This document shows positions 1-9,420 of a stretch of 64,000 nucleotides of DNA, in pieces. Made by a program: the position numbers and the translations under genes. Position 1 is the stretch's first letter, and each line of letters opens with the position of its first letter. This DNA is from an uncultured OM182 clade bacterium (GTDB lineage Bacteria > Pseudomonadota > Gammaproteobacteria > Pseudomonadales > Azotimanducaceae), in the NCBI GenBank assembly GCA_902567095.1, contig CACFLG010000004.1, forward strand, positions 1 to 64,000, given 5' to 3'. The notes under the pieces were generated by a model, which worked only from the letters and a program-made list of their open reading frames with translations, had not been told where the DNA came from and did no database searches.

Positions 1-176
1 CATGTCGGGACCGTCCAACCTTTCTCAATCATTCTTTTAAGCCAAAGTCTGAGCTCGGGATGCAGGTCTACTGACCTGCTGCCTATCGGAACATAACCGG
101 GTCCTCTTGCGGCTTGCGGACAATTGATTTCCAACCACTCCCTTGTTTGTTCTCTAAATTTTCTAAGTTCGTCCAT
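1..176 (-). CDS. Acyl-CoA dehydrogenase, N-terminal fragment (runs off window start)
   Basis: Manual minus-strand translation from ATG at 176: MDELRKFREQTREWLEINCPQAARGPGYVPIGSRSVDLHPELRLWLKRMIEKGWTVPT; typical acyl-CoA dehydrogenase N-terminus. Not in the ORF track because it is truncated. Confidence 0.75.
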   Translation of the reverse strand, partial: MDELRKFREQTREWLEINCPQAARGPGYVPIGSRSVDLHPELRLWLKRMIEKGWTVPT

Positions 177-205
177 TCTGTCTTCCCTTAAGAGACCGGC
201 CAGCT

Positions 206-694
206 CTACTGTACTTCAAGGAGCTCAATATCAAAAATCAAAATCGCATTGGCAGGTATCAGCCCTCCACCTGCGCCCCTCGACCCATAAGCTAACTCGG
301 GAGGTATGAACAGACGCCAATGTGATCCCTCATTCATCAATTGAAGTGCTTCGGTCCAGCCTTTTATCACACCACCCACTGCGAAGGTGGCAGGAGCGCC
401 TCGTTGGCGGGAACTGTCAAAAATAGTTCCGTCGACTAACTCTCCTTGATAGTGTGTTACCACGGTAGAAGAAGAATTAGGCTTTTTACCGCGTCCCTCT
501 TTCAGAACGATGTATTGGAGACCACTAGATGTAGTTACGACGTTTGGACGGGTGCCATTTTCTTCTAAGAAAGCACTTCCAACGGAAGTTTGCAAATCGT
601 TATTTTTTGCCGCTTCGTCATCCAAATTCCCTGAACAGCCAATAAGAAAAAATGTAATTAAGCAAAAAGCGACAGCAGTGCAAAAGGATTTCAT
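206..694 (-). CDS. FKBP-type peptidyl-prolyl isomerase, lipoprotein
   Basis: FKBP core (TVVTHYQGELVDGTIFDSSRQRGAPATFAVGGVIKGWTEALQLM...IPPELAYG). Start moved to MKSFCTAVAFCLITFFLIGCSGN (lipobox) rather than the track start at 748. Confidence 0.9.
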   Translation of the reverse strand: MKSFCTAVAFCLITFFLIGCSGNLDDEAAKNNDLQTSVGSAFLEENGTRPNVVTTSSGLQYIVLKEGRGKKPNSSSTVVTHYQGELVDGTIFDSSRQRGAPATFAVGGVIKGWTEALQLMNEGSHWRLFIPPELAYGSRGAGGGLIPANAILIFDIELLEVQ

Positions 695-802
695 AGGCAA
701 TGTCCCATCAGAAAATGAATAAAAAGACTGAAAAGAAGGGGTTTCCAATAACCCTAGATAGTTTCTCCCTGGTCATAGTCTCTATTAGGTGCAAAACTTA
801 AG

Positions 803-1180
803 GTGTTGGGAGATAATATAGCAATGAATGAATTAAACGAAGAAGAGAAATGGGTTATCCTCCAAAAGGGCACCGAAAGGCCATTCTCCGGCAAATACAC
901 TGATCACTTTGCGGAAGGCGGTCACTATGCATGTAAACATTGCGACCAGCCCCTCTACCAGGCACAAGACAAGTTTCACTCTAATTGCGGTTGGCCAGCT
1001 TTCGACGACGAATTACCGGGAGCAATCAGAAGGGAAGTGGATGCAGACGGGCTTCGCATAGAGATTTTATGCTCGAATTGTGGCGGCCATCTAGGTCATG
1101 TCTTTGAAGGCGAGAACTTTACGCCTAAAAACACAAGACACTGTGTCAACTCAATTTCATTAAAATACGTCGAAAATTAG
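803..1180 (+). CDS. msrB: Peptide-methionine (R)-S-oxide reductase
   Basis: MsrB motifs: [10 protein letters not shown], CxxC pairs, [27 protein letters not shown]. The actual start may be ATG 824. Confidence 0.93.
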   Translation: MLGDNIAMNELNEEEKWVILQKGTERPFSGKYTDHFAEGGHYACKHCDQPLYQAQDKFHSNCGWPAFDDELPGAIRREVDADGLRIEILCSNCGGHLGHVFEGENFTPKNTRHCVNSISLKYVEN

Positions 1181-1250
1181 AAAAAAACCGGGGAATATGT
1201 CTCTTTTCATCATTTTTCTAAAACTTTGATCACTTAATTCCTTTTTTTAC

Positions 1251-1280
1251 TTGTCTGAGCCTTTCATCCAAGCGTATACT
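1251..1280 (+). promoter_or_regulatory. Putative sigma-70 promoter for the csp gene with a long 5' leader
   Basis: TTGTCT (1251-1256), 18-nt spacer, TATACT (1275-1280). This would give a leader of about 110 nt before ATG 1398, as is common for cspA-family genes. Confidence 0.45.
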
Positions 1281-1397
1281 GTTAAGTTGAACATCTCTAG
1301 CAAGTAAATTTGGCAAAGAAGTTTTTTGACTTCCTTACGAATTTGGTAAGAGCAACAAGTTCAGCAACTATAAAATTAGAAAGGAAGAAGAATTCGC

Positions 1398-1604
1398 ATG
1401 TCAACAACAACAGGTACAGTAAAATGGTTTAACGAGTCGAAAGGCTTTGGATTTATTTCGCAAGACTCAGGCCCGGATGTCTTTGTGCACTTCAGCGCAA
1501 TTAGTGGGGACGGTTTCAAAACTCTCGCTGAAGGTCAAACAGTAGAATTTACAATTTCGCAGGGAGAAAAGGGGCCCCAGGCGGAAAACGTTGTTGCAGT
1601 ATAG
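1398..1604 (+). CDS. Cold-shock protein (CspA family)
   Basis: [35 protein letters not shown]; canonical RNP1/RNP2 motifs. Confidence 0.95.
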   Translation: MSTTTGTVKWFNESKGFGFISQDSGPDVFVHFSAISGDGFKTLAEGQTVEFTISQGEKGPQAENVVAV

Positions 1605-1622
1605 GGCACGTCTGAAAGAGTA

Positions 1623-1665
1623 GCTAAAAATTTGCGCCCGGCTCAGGGTCTTCAACCCCGAGCCG
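1623..1665 (-). terminator. Putative intrinsic terminator overlapping the 3' end and stop codon of the SDR gene
   Basis: Minus-strand stem CGGCTC-x-GGGT/ACCC-x-GAGCCG (1639-1665), then GGCGCAAATTTTTAG; the T-run includes the stop codon. Confidence 0.4.
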
Positions 1666-2433
1666 AGCAGCCAAACCAGAAACCGTATAGATGCCACCCG
1701 ATAAATTCATTACGTCTGCACTTGAAGCTATAGCAGCTATCACCCTTCCCGTGAACCTAACAGACTGGGCTTCGTCTGGATCAATCTTCATCTTTCCTTG
1801 AGCTACCATATCTAAAATGAATTCGGTCTTTACTTTAGACGGAGAGAGCGATAAGGCAGCCACGTTGTGAGGTTCTAGCTCTAGAGCCATGTCTTGCGCC
1901 ATTCTGTCTACGCCCGCTTTCCCAGCACCATAGCTTGCACTGAAAACATACTCTCTACCTCCTCGGGAAGAGATGTTGACAATAAGCCCGCTGGATTGCT
2001 TAACCATTAGCGGCGCTGCGAGGGCGGACATCACATAGTAACCTCTCAGACCAACACCACATTGATCATCCCAAACGGAGATGGGATGCTCCCAAAATCC
2101 TTTTCCCATTGCCGGTGGATTCGGAATTTGATAGACATTATTCACTAAAACATCAAGCCTTCCATCTTCCATCTGAATTCGATCAACGAGTTTTTGCACC
2201 TGTTTATCATCGTTATGATCCAACAGAATTGGAATACCCTCTCCCCCAAATTTGTCAACCGATTGGGCTGTCGCTTCGATAGTAAGCGGTTTTGGCGGGT
2301 TATCCTTGCTCGAGCTCCGGCCGGTGAAATAAACTTTGTAGCCCGCTTCGGCCAACCCCTCAGCTGCCCCTTTACCGACACCTTTACTTGCCCCTGTAAC
2401 TAAAGCTACCTTTTTGGTCCCCAATTTAGTCAA
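1624..2433 (-). CDS. SDR-family oxidoreductase
   Basis: TGASKGVGKG nucleotide-binding motif, NNVYQ, SYGAGKAG (YxxxK). Confidence 0.85.
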   Translation of the reverse strand: MTKLGTKKVALVTGASKGVGKGAAEGLAEAGYKVYFTGRSSSKDNPPKPLTIEATAQSVDKFGGEGIPILLDHNDDKQVQKLVDRIQMEDGRLDVLVNNVYQIPNPPAMGKGFWEHPISVWDDQCGVGLRGYYVMSALAAPLMVKQSSGLIVNISSRGGREYVFSASYGAGKAGVDRMAQDMALELEPHNVAALSLSPSKVKTEFILDMVAQGKMKIDPDEAQSVRFTGRVIAAIASSADVMNLSGGIYTVSGLAARLGVEDPEPGANF

Positions 2434-2581
2434 AGCCTCTGGAGTATTAAGTTCTTAATTGGTAAATCTTACGCTTTTTTTGTTAAAGGACAAAAGCTGT
2501 TTGTTCTTTAGAACCTATTTTTTAAAGAAATTATAAAGATTCCCTAGACTTTCTTTATTTTTCTTTATATATTAATTTTCG

Positions 2582-2608
2582 ATAAAGATTATAAAGATTA
2601 TAAAGATT
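2582..2608. repeat. Three perfect 9-bp tandem units ATAAAGATT, with a fourth copy at 2533-2541
   Basis: Read directly: ATAAAGATT x3 at 2582-2608; an extra identical copy lies upstream. Confidence 0.85.
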
Positions 2609-2621
2609 GTTTACGAAATAG

Positions 2622-2924
2622 ATGGAGAAATTGATGAAAAAAATATTTAAAGCTCACCTAATCATTCTTTTTTTGTCAAACGTAGCATTGGCTTCAGAGC
2701 AAAGGATACAGGAAGACAGTTACCGCTTCGTTGGGGATGAGATACCGATGAGTATCTGCTCCGCAGCGCTAGAGTCGAAGTCTTCGATAGTAGCTGAGGC
2801 AAAAAGGCTTCATATTACTCGCAAATCACTTAAAGATGTGACTTGTAATGGCCAACCTCTGCTAGATTTCGCGACCGCAAGCAAATTGATTGTAGGCTCG
2901 AAGACACTCGCCAGTGCTCAGTAA
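2622..2924 (+). CDS. DUF3718-like small secreted protein
   Basis: Signal peptide (MKKIFKAHLIILFLSNVALA), then a domain with conserved Cys (SICSAALES...VTCNGQPLLDFA). Confidence 0.6.
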   Translation: MEKLMKKIFKAHLIILFLSNVALASEQRIQEDSYRFVGDEIPMSICSAALESKSSIVAEAKRLHITRKSLKDVTCNGQPLLDFATASKLIVGSKTLASAQ

Positions 2925-2950
2925 CCTTTGAGAAAAATTAGAGTTAAATC

Positions 2951-3034
2951 ATGAAAACACTATGGAAGAGATTTGATTTGATGATGCGAACGGGCTCGAT
3001 AGAAAGCGTTTGTGAATCTTATCTTGTTAAGTAA
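2951..3034 (+). CDS. Possible 27-aa small protein
   Basis: MKTLWKRFDLMMRTGSIESVCESYLVK, just downstream of the DUF3718-like gene. Short, with only a weak RBS. Confidence 0.25.
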   Translation: MKTLWKRFDLMMRTGSIESVCESYLVK

Positions 3035-3393
3035 AGGCCTAAGTTAGACCGAAATCATTAAACCACACCCCTATGAATCCCTTTTTAGAGAATTTCCGTG
3101 ATATATGGCAGGGCGTGTGCGCCGATCTCAAGTTTCAGTAGAGGGGAATTGGAGCGGCTCGAGTTAGACTATACTCAGCGTTTTGACCGCAGGACAGTGA
3201 AATGGACCCAGACATTTATCGTCATTCTGTTCAACCAGCGCTATATTTTTTTCAATCAAACGAGGCTAATGTTTCTCTTCTATCGTAAGAACATGATAGT
3301 TACCCGTTTTGCGCTGCTAAAAAGTGCTAAGCTGAGTAACTAAAGCAAGATTAAAACTCGTCGGATTAATACTAGTTAAAAAGTAAAAGCCGC

Positions 3394-4047
3394 ATGAAAA
3401 ATTTCTTTGAAGTACCGCTTTTCCCGATCCCCGATCTGGTTGCTTTCCCTAACACTGTAATGCCTTTGCATGTCTTCGAACCAAGATATAGAACGATGAT
3501 CGAGGACTCCGTAAAGAAAGATCGTATGATCGGAATTACAAATACAAAAAAAAGAATAAGCATTCCAAGGGAAAACCAAACGATCAAAGAGGCGCTCACC
3601 CGAAACCAAGCCACCTATGAGCCGAGAGGTGTTTTTAGTATGGGAGAAGTGAAGGTTCTGGAGAAGACAAAGGACGGTCGAATTTACGTCAATATAAATT
3701 TAAAGCATAGGGTTATGTTAGTGGAAGAAACGCAGCTGCTTCCGTATAGAATCTGCAATTGCAGATTACTAGAAGATGTAAATGTAGAGTCTTCTAGGCT
3801 CGTTCAACATCAACAAAAAATTTTGGATTTAATGATTGCGATTCTTCAACGAGAGGCTCCGGCTGAACTTGCCAAGTTCGACCAAGAAGGATGGAACACG
3901 TTAGATCCCAAAAAATTTTCTTTCGAAATTTTCAAATTAATTCGTTTCGATCCCGATTTGATGCAGTCATTATTAGAAATGACTGACCCAGAGAAAAGAT
4001 TAATCCTGATTAAAGACACACTTTCTAGTGGCGCAGGAAGTGGTTAA
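3394..4047 (+). CDS. LON substrate-binding (N-terminal) domain protein
   Basis: VPLFPIPDLVAFPNTVMPLHVFEPRYRTMIEDSV is the Lon N-domain signature; no AAA or protease domain. Confidence 0.88.
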   Translation: MKNFFEVPLFPIPDLVAFPNTVMPLHVFEPRYRTMIEDSVKKDRMIGITNTKKRISIPRENQTIKEALTRNQATYEPRGVFSMGEVKVLEKTKDGRIYVNINLKHRVMLVEETQLLPYRICNCRLLEDVNVESSRLVQHQQKILDLMIAILQREAPAELAKFDQEGWNTLDPKKFSFEIFKLIRFDPDLMQSLLEMTDPEKRLILIKDTLSSGAGSG

Positions 4048-4759
4048 AAAAGAAGCTCGTAGGTTGGGTATAATTGGAGATGTGCACGCAGAAGATGTGC
4101 GTCTTGAAAACTGTTTAAGTTATCTTGCTAACCAGGGTTGCAAGAAGATAGTTTGCACTGGAGATATTATTGATGGCCCTGGATGCCCTAATCGAAGTGT
4201 CGAATTACTCAAGGCTTTCGATGTTGTTACGGTCAGAGGCAACCACGACAGATGGATAATCGAGAACAAAGCTCGCCATGTGAAGAACGCTCACAAAATA
4301 CACGATTTGTCTAAGTCGACGCTTGATTATTTGAGCATTTTACCATTGCAAGAAAAATTTATGTTCGGCGGAATAAGAGTTCTTTTATGTCACGGCGTTG
4401 GTAAAAACGATCTGAAGAAGGTCTGGCCAGGAACAGATCGACTTCAGCCAATAAAAAGTAACGAGCTAGACCAAATAATAGGGGAAGAAAAATTCGATTA
4501 TGTGATTAACGGACATATTCATTTCCGCACGATGGTTCACTTTAAAAAGCTGATATTAATCAACGCAGGAACTATCAGTGGGGACTTCTCCCCGGGATGC
4601 ACAATGATTGATTTCGACGAAAATATGATTTTTGGGTTCTTGTTCGAAGGATCAAATTTACAGCTAAGCAAATCACAAAACCTTTATGGAGAAAACTACA
4701 CCATCTGGGAAAACACCGAGTCTTTCAATGGGAAGTGGGACCCTGTAACGCTGTTTTAA
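4028..4759 (+). CDS. Metallophosphoesterase (YfcE/MJ0936-like)
   Basis: GDVHAEDVRLE, CTGDIIDGPG, VRGNHDRW, LCHGVG, NGHIHFRT motifs; overlaps the upstream gene by 20 nt. Confidence 0.88.
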   Translation: MAQEVVKKEARRLGIIGDVHAEDVRLENCLSYLANQGCKKIVCTGDIIDGPGCPNRSVELLKAFDVVTVRGNHDRWIIENKARHVKNAHKIHDLSKSTLDYLSILPLQEKFMFGGIRVLLCHGVGKNDLKKVWPGTDRLQPIKSNELDQIIGEEKFDYVINGHIHFRTMVHFKKLILINAGTISGDFSPGCTMIDFDENMIFGFLFEGSNLQLSKSQNLYGENYTIWENTESFNGKWDPVTLF

Positions 4760-4770
4760 AGGACCGAACG

Positions 4771-5343
4771 ATGTTAATTTCAAGAAATACGTATAAAAGT
4801 CTTTTCCTCATAGCTTTAGCACTGTGCTCAGCCTGGAGTTTTGCGCAAAGCAAGACCTCTTTTGGATCAGCAAATGCGACGCAATGTTTCATAGCTAGCG
4901 GGAACCCGTCATCTTTGTTAGATGCCAGAGTTTGCTCTAATGCAATCAGACATGACAACCTTTCAAAGCGGGATCTCGCAGCAACTCACACAAATCGTGG
5001 AATTATTCTTGCCGCTGGAGGAGAACTGCGTCAAGCCCTAGAGGATCACAACCAGGCGGCACAGTTAAAAAAAGATTTGTCTAAAATTTATATCAATCGA
5101 GGCACAGTATTTCATCGGCTAAAGGAATACGAAAAAGCATTGTTGGATTATCAAAAAGCTCTAGATCTTGGAGGTGTTCCTAAAGATATTGTCGAATACA
5201 ACAGAGCCCTCAGCCTACTGAAAATTAGAAAAACTAAGGAAGCACTAAAAGCATTGGAAAGAGCTCTTGGTTACAACCCAGGCTCTCTAAGAGTTAAGGC
5301 AAAGATTAAGGCAATTTCTTCTCCAAGAAATATTCAAAAATAA
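4771..5343 (+). CDS. TPR-repeat periplasmic protein
   Basis: Signal peptide MLISRNTYKSLFLIALALCSAWSFAQ, then TPR units (AATHTNRGIILAAGGELRQALEDHNQAAQL; YINRGTVFHRLKEYEKALLDYQKALDL). Start moved to 4771. Confidence 0.75.
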   Translation: MLISRNTYKSLFLIALALCSAWSFAQSKTSFGSANATQCFIASGNPSSLLDARVCSNAIRHDNLSKRDLAATHTNRGIILAAGGELRQALEDHNQAAQLKKDLSKIYINRGTVFHRLKEYEKALLDYQKALDLGGVPKDIVEYNRALSLLKIRKTKEALKALERALGYNPGSLRVKAKIKAISSPRNIQK

Positions 5344-5485
5344 TGAGAAAAGATCTAACCAAGAAAATGATAAGATGATGGGTGAAACGGTTACGGATGT
5401 TTTTTGCTTTCGGGCTTAAACTAAAAAACTAAAGAACAGAACATAAGTCTCATCAAAAAGAGACTATATTTTCGAGTATCCAAAA

Positions 5486-7288
5486 ATGAATGTGTGTGGT
5501 CTTTCCAACCCCGAAATTGACAAAACTAAAATAAGACTAGTATCGGTGAGAGAGAAGCTAGCTGAACTTGATCTAGACGCCTTTGTCGTTCCGAGATCTG
5601 ACGAACACCTGGGCGAATATGTACCTCCTGAAGAGGAGAGACTGAAATGGCTTACAGGATTCACGGGGTCTGCGGGGTTGTGCATCGTGCTCAGAAATTC
5701 GGCAGCAATTTTTGTCGACGGGAGATATACAATTCAGGTCCGTCAACAACTCCCAGCAGACACTTTTGAGTTTAAACATGCCACCAACGATTCCGCTGCA
5801 GAATGGCTTTTGGAAAAACTGGCAACCAACTCAAAGGTCGGAATTGATACTAGGCTTCATTCTCTAGATTGGTTCCGAAAGATGGAACACGAGCTAGGAC
5901 AAAATAAAATCGAGGTTGTCGAGCTAGATAAAAACCCGATAGATTTGTGTTGGAAAGATCGTCCAAAGCCTTGCGACGACGAAATCATGCTACTTGAGGA
6001 GTTCTTCACCGGTATCAGTAGCCGAACAAAAAGAGACACAGCCGCCAAGGTGGTCAGAGAAAGAAAGGCGGACTTCGCTTTGATCACACAACTAGATTCT
6101 ATTGCTTGGATCTTGAACATACGTGGTAACGATGTGCCTAGACTTCCTGTAGCTCGCTCATTTGCAATACTAGAGAGCAACGGAAAAGTTATTATTTTTG
6201 TAGACGAAAAAAAACTGCCCGAGAACTTTTTCGACCATGTGGGAGAAGGCGTTGAATGGAAAAAAAACGAAGAGTTAGAAGAGCATTTACAACGTCTTGG
6301 AAAGAAAGACTGTAAAATATCTGTAGACCCTAAAACGTCGAACGCGTGGTGCCAATTAATCTGCCTTAAAGCGGGTGCAGATTTAGTTGAGGGTTCAGAC
6401 CCGACAATTTTAGCCAAATCAATAAAGAACGAAACAGAACTGAATGGGATACGAAAATGCCACCTTAGAGATGGAGCTGCCCTCACTCGTTTTTTAGGTT
6501 GGTTGGACAATGAGGTAAAAAGAGGTATTTATCATGACGAAAAAAGACTCGCAGACGAACTGGAAAGTTACAGAAGTAATCTAGAACACTTCCAAGGCCT
6601 CTCTTTCGACACGATCTCAGCAACCGGCGAAAACGCTGCGCTAGCTCATTATAATTACCTTAATGGTGTGCCGTCGAAACTAGAACCGAACAGTCTTTAT
6701 CTGGTTGATTCTGGTGCGCAATACTTAGACGGAACTACAGACATCACAAGGACCATAGCCATTGGAACCCCTAATGAAGAGCACAAGAAAATGTTCACTC
6801 TCGTTCTTAAAGGACACATCGCTCTTGCGGAGGCTGTTTTCCCCAAAGGAACAACAGGTGCAAATCTAGATGTTCTTGCGCGGCAATACCTTTGGAGAGA
6901 GGGATTTGATTACGACCATGGAACAGGTCATGGCGTCGGAGCGTTTCTTTCAGTTCACGAGGGGCCGCAAAGCATTTCCAAATCAGCTCATTCTCAAGAG
7001 CTAATTCCTGGCATGGTTATTTCAAATGAACCAGGATTTTATAAGGAGGGTGATTACGGAATTCGGTGCGAGAACCTGGTAGTGGTTGTAGAGAATTTCG
7101 ATTCGATGCTCTCGTTTGACACCATTAGTTTTGCGCCTTTTGACCATTCTCTAATTGATCCTAACCTTCTTTCGGAGCAAGAGATCTATTGGGTTAACTC
7201 TTACCACGAAACTACCAGAAGGAAGCTCGCGCCATTTTTGAAAAAGGAAGATCTTGAATGGCTGGAAGCATCAACTAGAGAAATCTAA
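5486..7288 (+). CDS. Xaa-Pro aminopeptidase (M24B)
   Basis: Creatinase N-domain plus M24 motifs: LVDSGAQYLDGTTDITRT, DHGTGHGVGAFLSVHEGPQ, NEPGFYKEGDYGIRCENL. Confidence 0.93.
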   Translation: MNVCGLSNPEIDKTKIRLVSVREKLAELDLDAFVVPRSDEHLGEYVPPEEERLKWLTGFTGSAGLCIVLRNSAAIFVDGRYTIQVRQQLPADTFEFKHATNDSAAEWLLEKLATNSKVGIDTRLHSLDWFRKMEHELGQNKIEVVELDKNPIDLCWKDRPKPCDDEIMLLEEFFTGISSRTKRDTAAKVVRERKADFALITQLDSIAWILNIRGNDVPRLPVARSFAILESNGKVIIFVDEKKLPENFFDHVGEGVEWKKNEELEEHLQRLGKKDCKISVDPKTSNAWCQLICLKAGADLVEGSDPTILAKSIKNETELNGIRKCHLRDGAALTRFLGWLDNEVKRGIYHDEKRLADELESYRSNLEHFQGLSFDTISATGENAALAHYNYLNGVPSKLEPNSLYLVDSGAQYLDGTTDITRTIAIGTPNEEHKKMFTLVLKGHIALAEAVFPKGTTGANLDVLARQYLWREGFDYDHGTGHGVGAFLSVHEGPQSISKSAHSQELIPGMVISNEPGFYKEGDYGIRCENLVVVVENFDSMLSFDTISFAPFDHSLIDPNLLSEQEIYWVNSYHETTRRKLAPFLKKEDLEWLEASTREI

Positions 7289-7423
7289 TGTAATACTGGG
7301 TGGCCTTTAGTTCTAAGCGCAATCGCAATTCTCATGATCCAACTAAGAAAAGATTGCATTAAAATGTGAGGAAATGATCTCCCATAACTTGGCGAAGAAA
7401 TTTACGGCTTTGCGAAATAACAT

Positions 7424-7984
7424 ATGAAAAATTATGAAATATATTTAGACCTCGACGGTGTTTGTATAGACTTCATGGCTAGTGCTCTAGAAATTCAGGG
7501 TTATGACCCAAAGACGATTTTTTCAAAATGGAAAACAACCCAGCCAGGCGAATTATTTCCGACACTATCCATCGAAAAAAAACCGATCGAATTCTTCACA
7601 GACAAAGCGTTAGAGACAGAAAATTTTTGGAGGGAGCTAAAAGCCTATAAGTGGTTTAGCTACCTATATACAGAGCTAAAATCTTTTGGGAACGTTATGT
7701 TTCTTAGTGCTCCCTCTGGAGCTCCCGGCTGCCTATCAGGCAAGCATCATTGGCTTAAAGACTATTTCGGGGCAAGCTTCTCTGAGTATATCTTTACAAA
7801 ACATAAAGACAGACTCGCTCACGAAAAGGCTATACTAATTGACGATATGGCCTTTAACGTTTCTGCATTTGAGTCTCGGGGTGGCACAGCTTTTTTATTT
7901 CCCAGAGTATGGAATGAGCTTCACGCAATATATGAGCCAACAGAATATGTGCTATCCAACGTAAAAAGATTAATAAACGAATAA
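7424..7984 (+). CDS. HAD-family 5'(3')-nucleotidase-like protein
   Basis: DLDGVCIDF motif I, FLSAPSGAPG, and KHKDRLAHEKAILIDDMAFNVSAFESRGGTAFLFP. Confidence 0.6.
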   Translation: MKNYEIYLDLDGVCIDFMASALEIQGYDPKTIFSKWKTTQPGELFPTLSIEKKPIEFFTDKALETENFWRELKAYKWFSYLYTELKSFGNVMFLSAPSGAPGCLSGKHHWLKDYFGASFSEYIFTKHKDRLAHEKAILIDDMAFNVSAFESRGGTAFLFPRVWNELHAIYEPTEYVLSNVKRLINE

Positions 7985-8016
7985 AACTTATTGGGAATAA
8001 TTACTGAGATAAGAAC

Positions 8017-9420
8017 ATGAAAACACCAGAGATCAAAAAATTTCTCACGGATCGGGCTTGGCAAGCTGATCGCCTAAACGAGCACATTCGCATCACTGGA
8101 TGGGTACGAAGCACCAGACACTCCAAGGCGGGCATTAGCTTTATCGAAGTAAACGATGGGAGCAGCGTATCATCCATCCAGGTGGTCGCGCCTAAGGAAC
8201 TAGTTAATTATAGCGAGATTGAAAAAATCACGACAGGAGTCTCAATTAAAGTTTCAGGAATACTCGTTGAGTCAATGGGTAAAGGACAAGATGTTGAAAT
8301 ACAGGCGAAAGAAGTAGAAATCCTGGGCGCCATAGAAGAACCAGAAAATTACCCAATAGCAAAGAAAAGGCACACCTTTGAATATTTGAGAGGATTGCCG
8401 CACTTGAGAATAAGAACTAATACATTTGGTGCTATCGCAAGAATAAGATCTTCCGTCGCTAATAAAATTCATAACTATTTTTTTGAGAATGGTTTTCACT
8501 GGGTCAATACACCGATTATTACCTCGAGCGACTGCGAAGGAGCCGGCGAATTATTCAAAGTTAGCACCCTAGACCACGCTCAAAAAAAAATTGCGGCGCT
8601 TGACGCAGACTATGCTGAGGATTTTTTTGGAAGAGAAGCTTTTTTAACAGTATCTGGGCAATTGAATGCAGAGGCCTACTGTTTAGCAATGTCAAAGGTT
8701 TACACTTTTGGTCCGACCTTTAGGGCTGAAAACTCAAACACATCAAGACATTTAGCCGAATTCTGGATGATAGAGCCTGAAATAGCATTTGCAGATCTAG
8801 AGGACAATGCCGCACTCGCTGAAGCGTTATTGAAAGCAATAATCGAACATGTTTTAGAGAACTGTTCGGAAGATTTAAATTTCTTTACCCAACAAATCGA
8901 CAAAGCACTTACAGGAAGGCTTTTGGGAGTTTTAGAAAAAAACTTCGAAAAAATCCCTTATACAGATGCAATAGAAATTCTCAAAAAAAGCAAAGGAGAT
9001 TTTCATTTCCCGGTTGAGTGGGGACTTGATTTGCAATCGGAACACGAGCGATTTTTAACAGAGAATTATGCAAATGGCCCTGTAATCGTTTCAGATTATC
9101 CAAAAGATATAAAGGCTTTCTATATGAGGCTTAACGACGATGGAAGGACTGTATCAGCTATGGATGTTTTAGTTCCTGGAATTGGTGAGATAATCGGCGG
9201 AAGTCAGAGGGAAGAACGTCTCGATATCTTAGACTCACGAATTCAAAGCCAAAGAATTCTAAGCCAGCTCTCTTGGTATAGAGACTTAAGAAAATATGGG
9301 ACCGTCCCGCATGCTGGTTTTGGTTTAGGTTTCGAACGATTAATCAGTTACATTACTGGGATGGATAACATAAGAGACTGCATTCCCTTTCCTAGAACCC
9401 CCGGGAACGCTAAGATATAG
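8017..9420 (+). CDS. asnS: Asparaginyl-tRNA synthetase
   Basis: OB-fold (ITGWVRSTRHSKAGISFIEVNDGSS), TFRAENSNTSRHLAEFWMIEPE, GFGLGFERLISYITGMDNIRDCIPFPRTPGNAKI. Confidence 0.97.
   Translation: MKTPEIKKFLTDRAWQADRLNEHIRITGWVRSTRHSKAGISFIEVNDGSSVSSIQVVAPKELVNYSEIEKITTGVSIKVSGILVESMGKGQDVEIQAKEVEILGAIEEPENYPIAKKRHTFEYLRGLPHLRIRTNTFGAIARIRSSVANKIHNYFFENGFHWVNTPIITSSDCEGAGELFKVSTLDHAQKKIAALDADYAEDFFGREAFLTVSGQLNAEAYCLAMSKVYTFGPTFRAENSNTSRHLAEFWMIEPEIAFADLEDNAALAEALLKAIIEHVLENCSEDLNFFTQQIDKALTGRLLGVLEKNFEKIPYTDAIEILKKSKGDFHFPVEWGLDLQSEHERFLTENYANGPVIVSDYPKDIKAFYMRLNDDGRTVSAMDVLVPGIGEIIGGSQREERLDILDSRIQSQRILSQLSWYRDLRKYGTVPHAGFGLGFERLISYITGMDNIRDCIPFPRTPGNAKI

Noticed and set aside
3098-3343. 81-aa ORF in the 3-kb intergenic gap
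   Set aside because: No recognisable motifs, odd composition, no clear RBS; treated as chance.
5857-6510. 217-aa antisense ORF within the Xaa-Pro aminopeptidase gene
   Set aside because: Shadow ORF of a well-supported M24 peptidase; Ser/Phe-rich composition typical of antisense reading.
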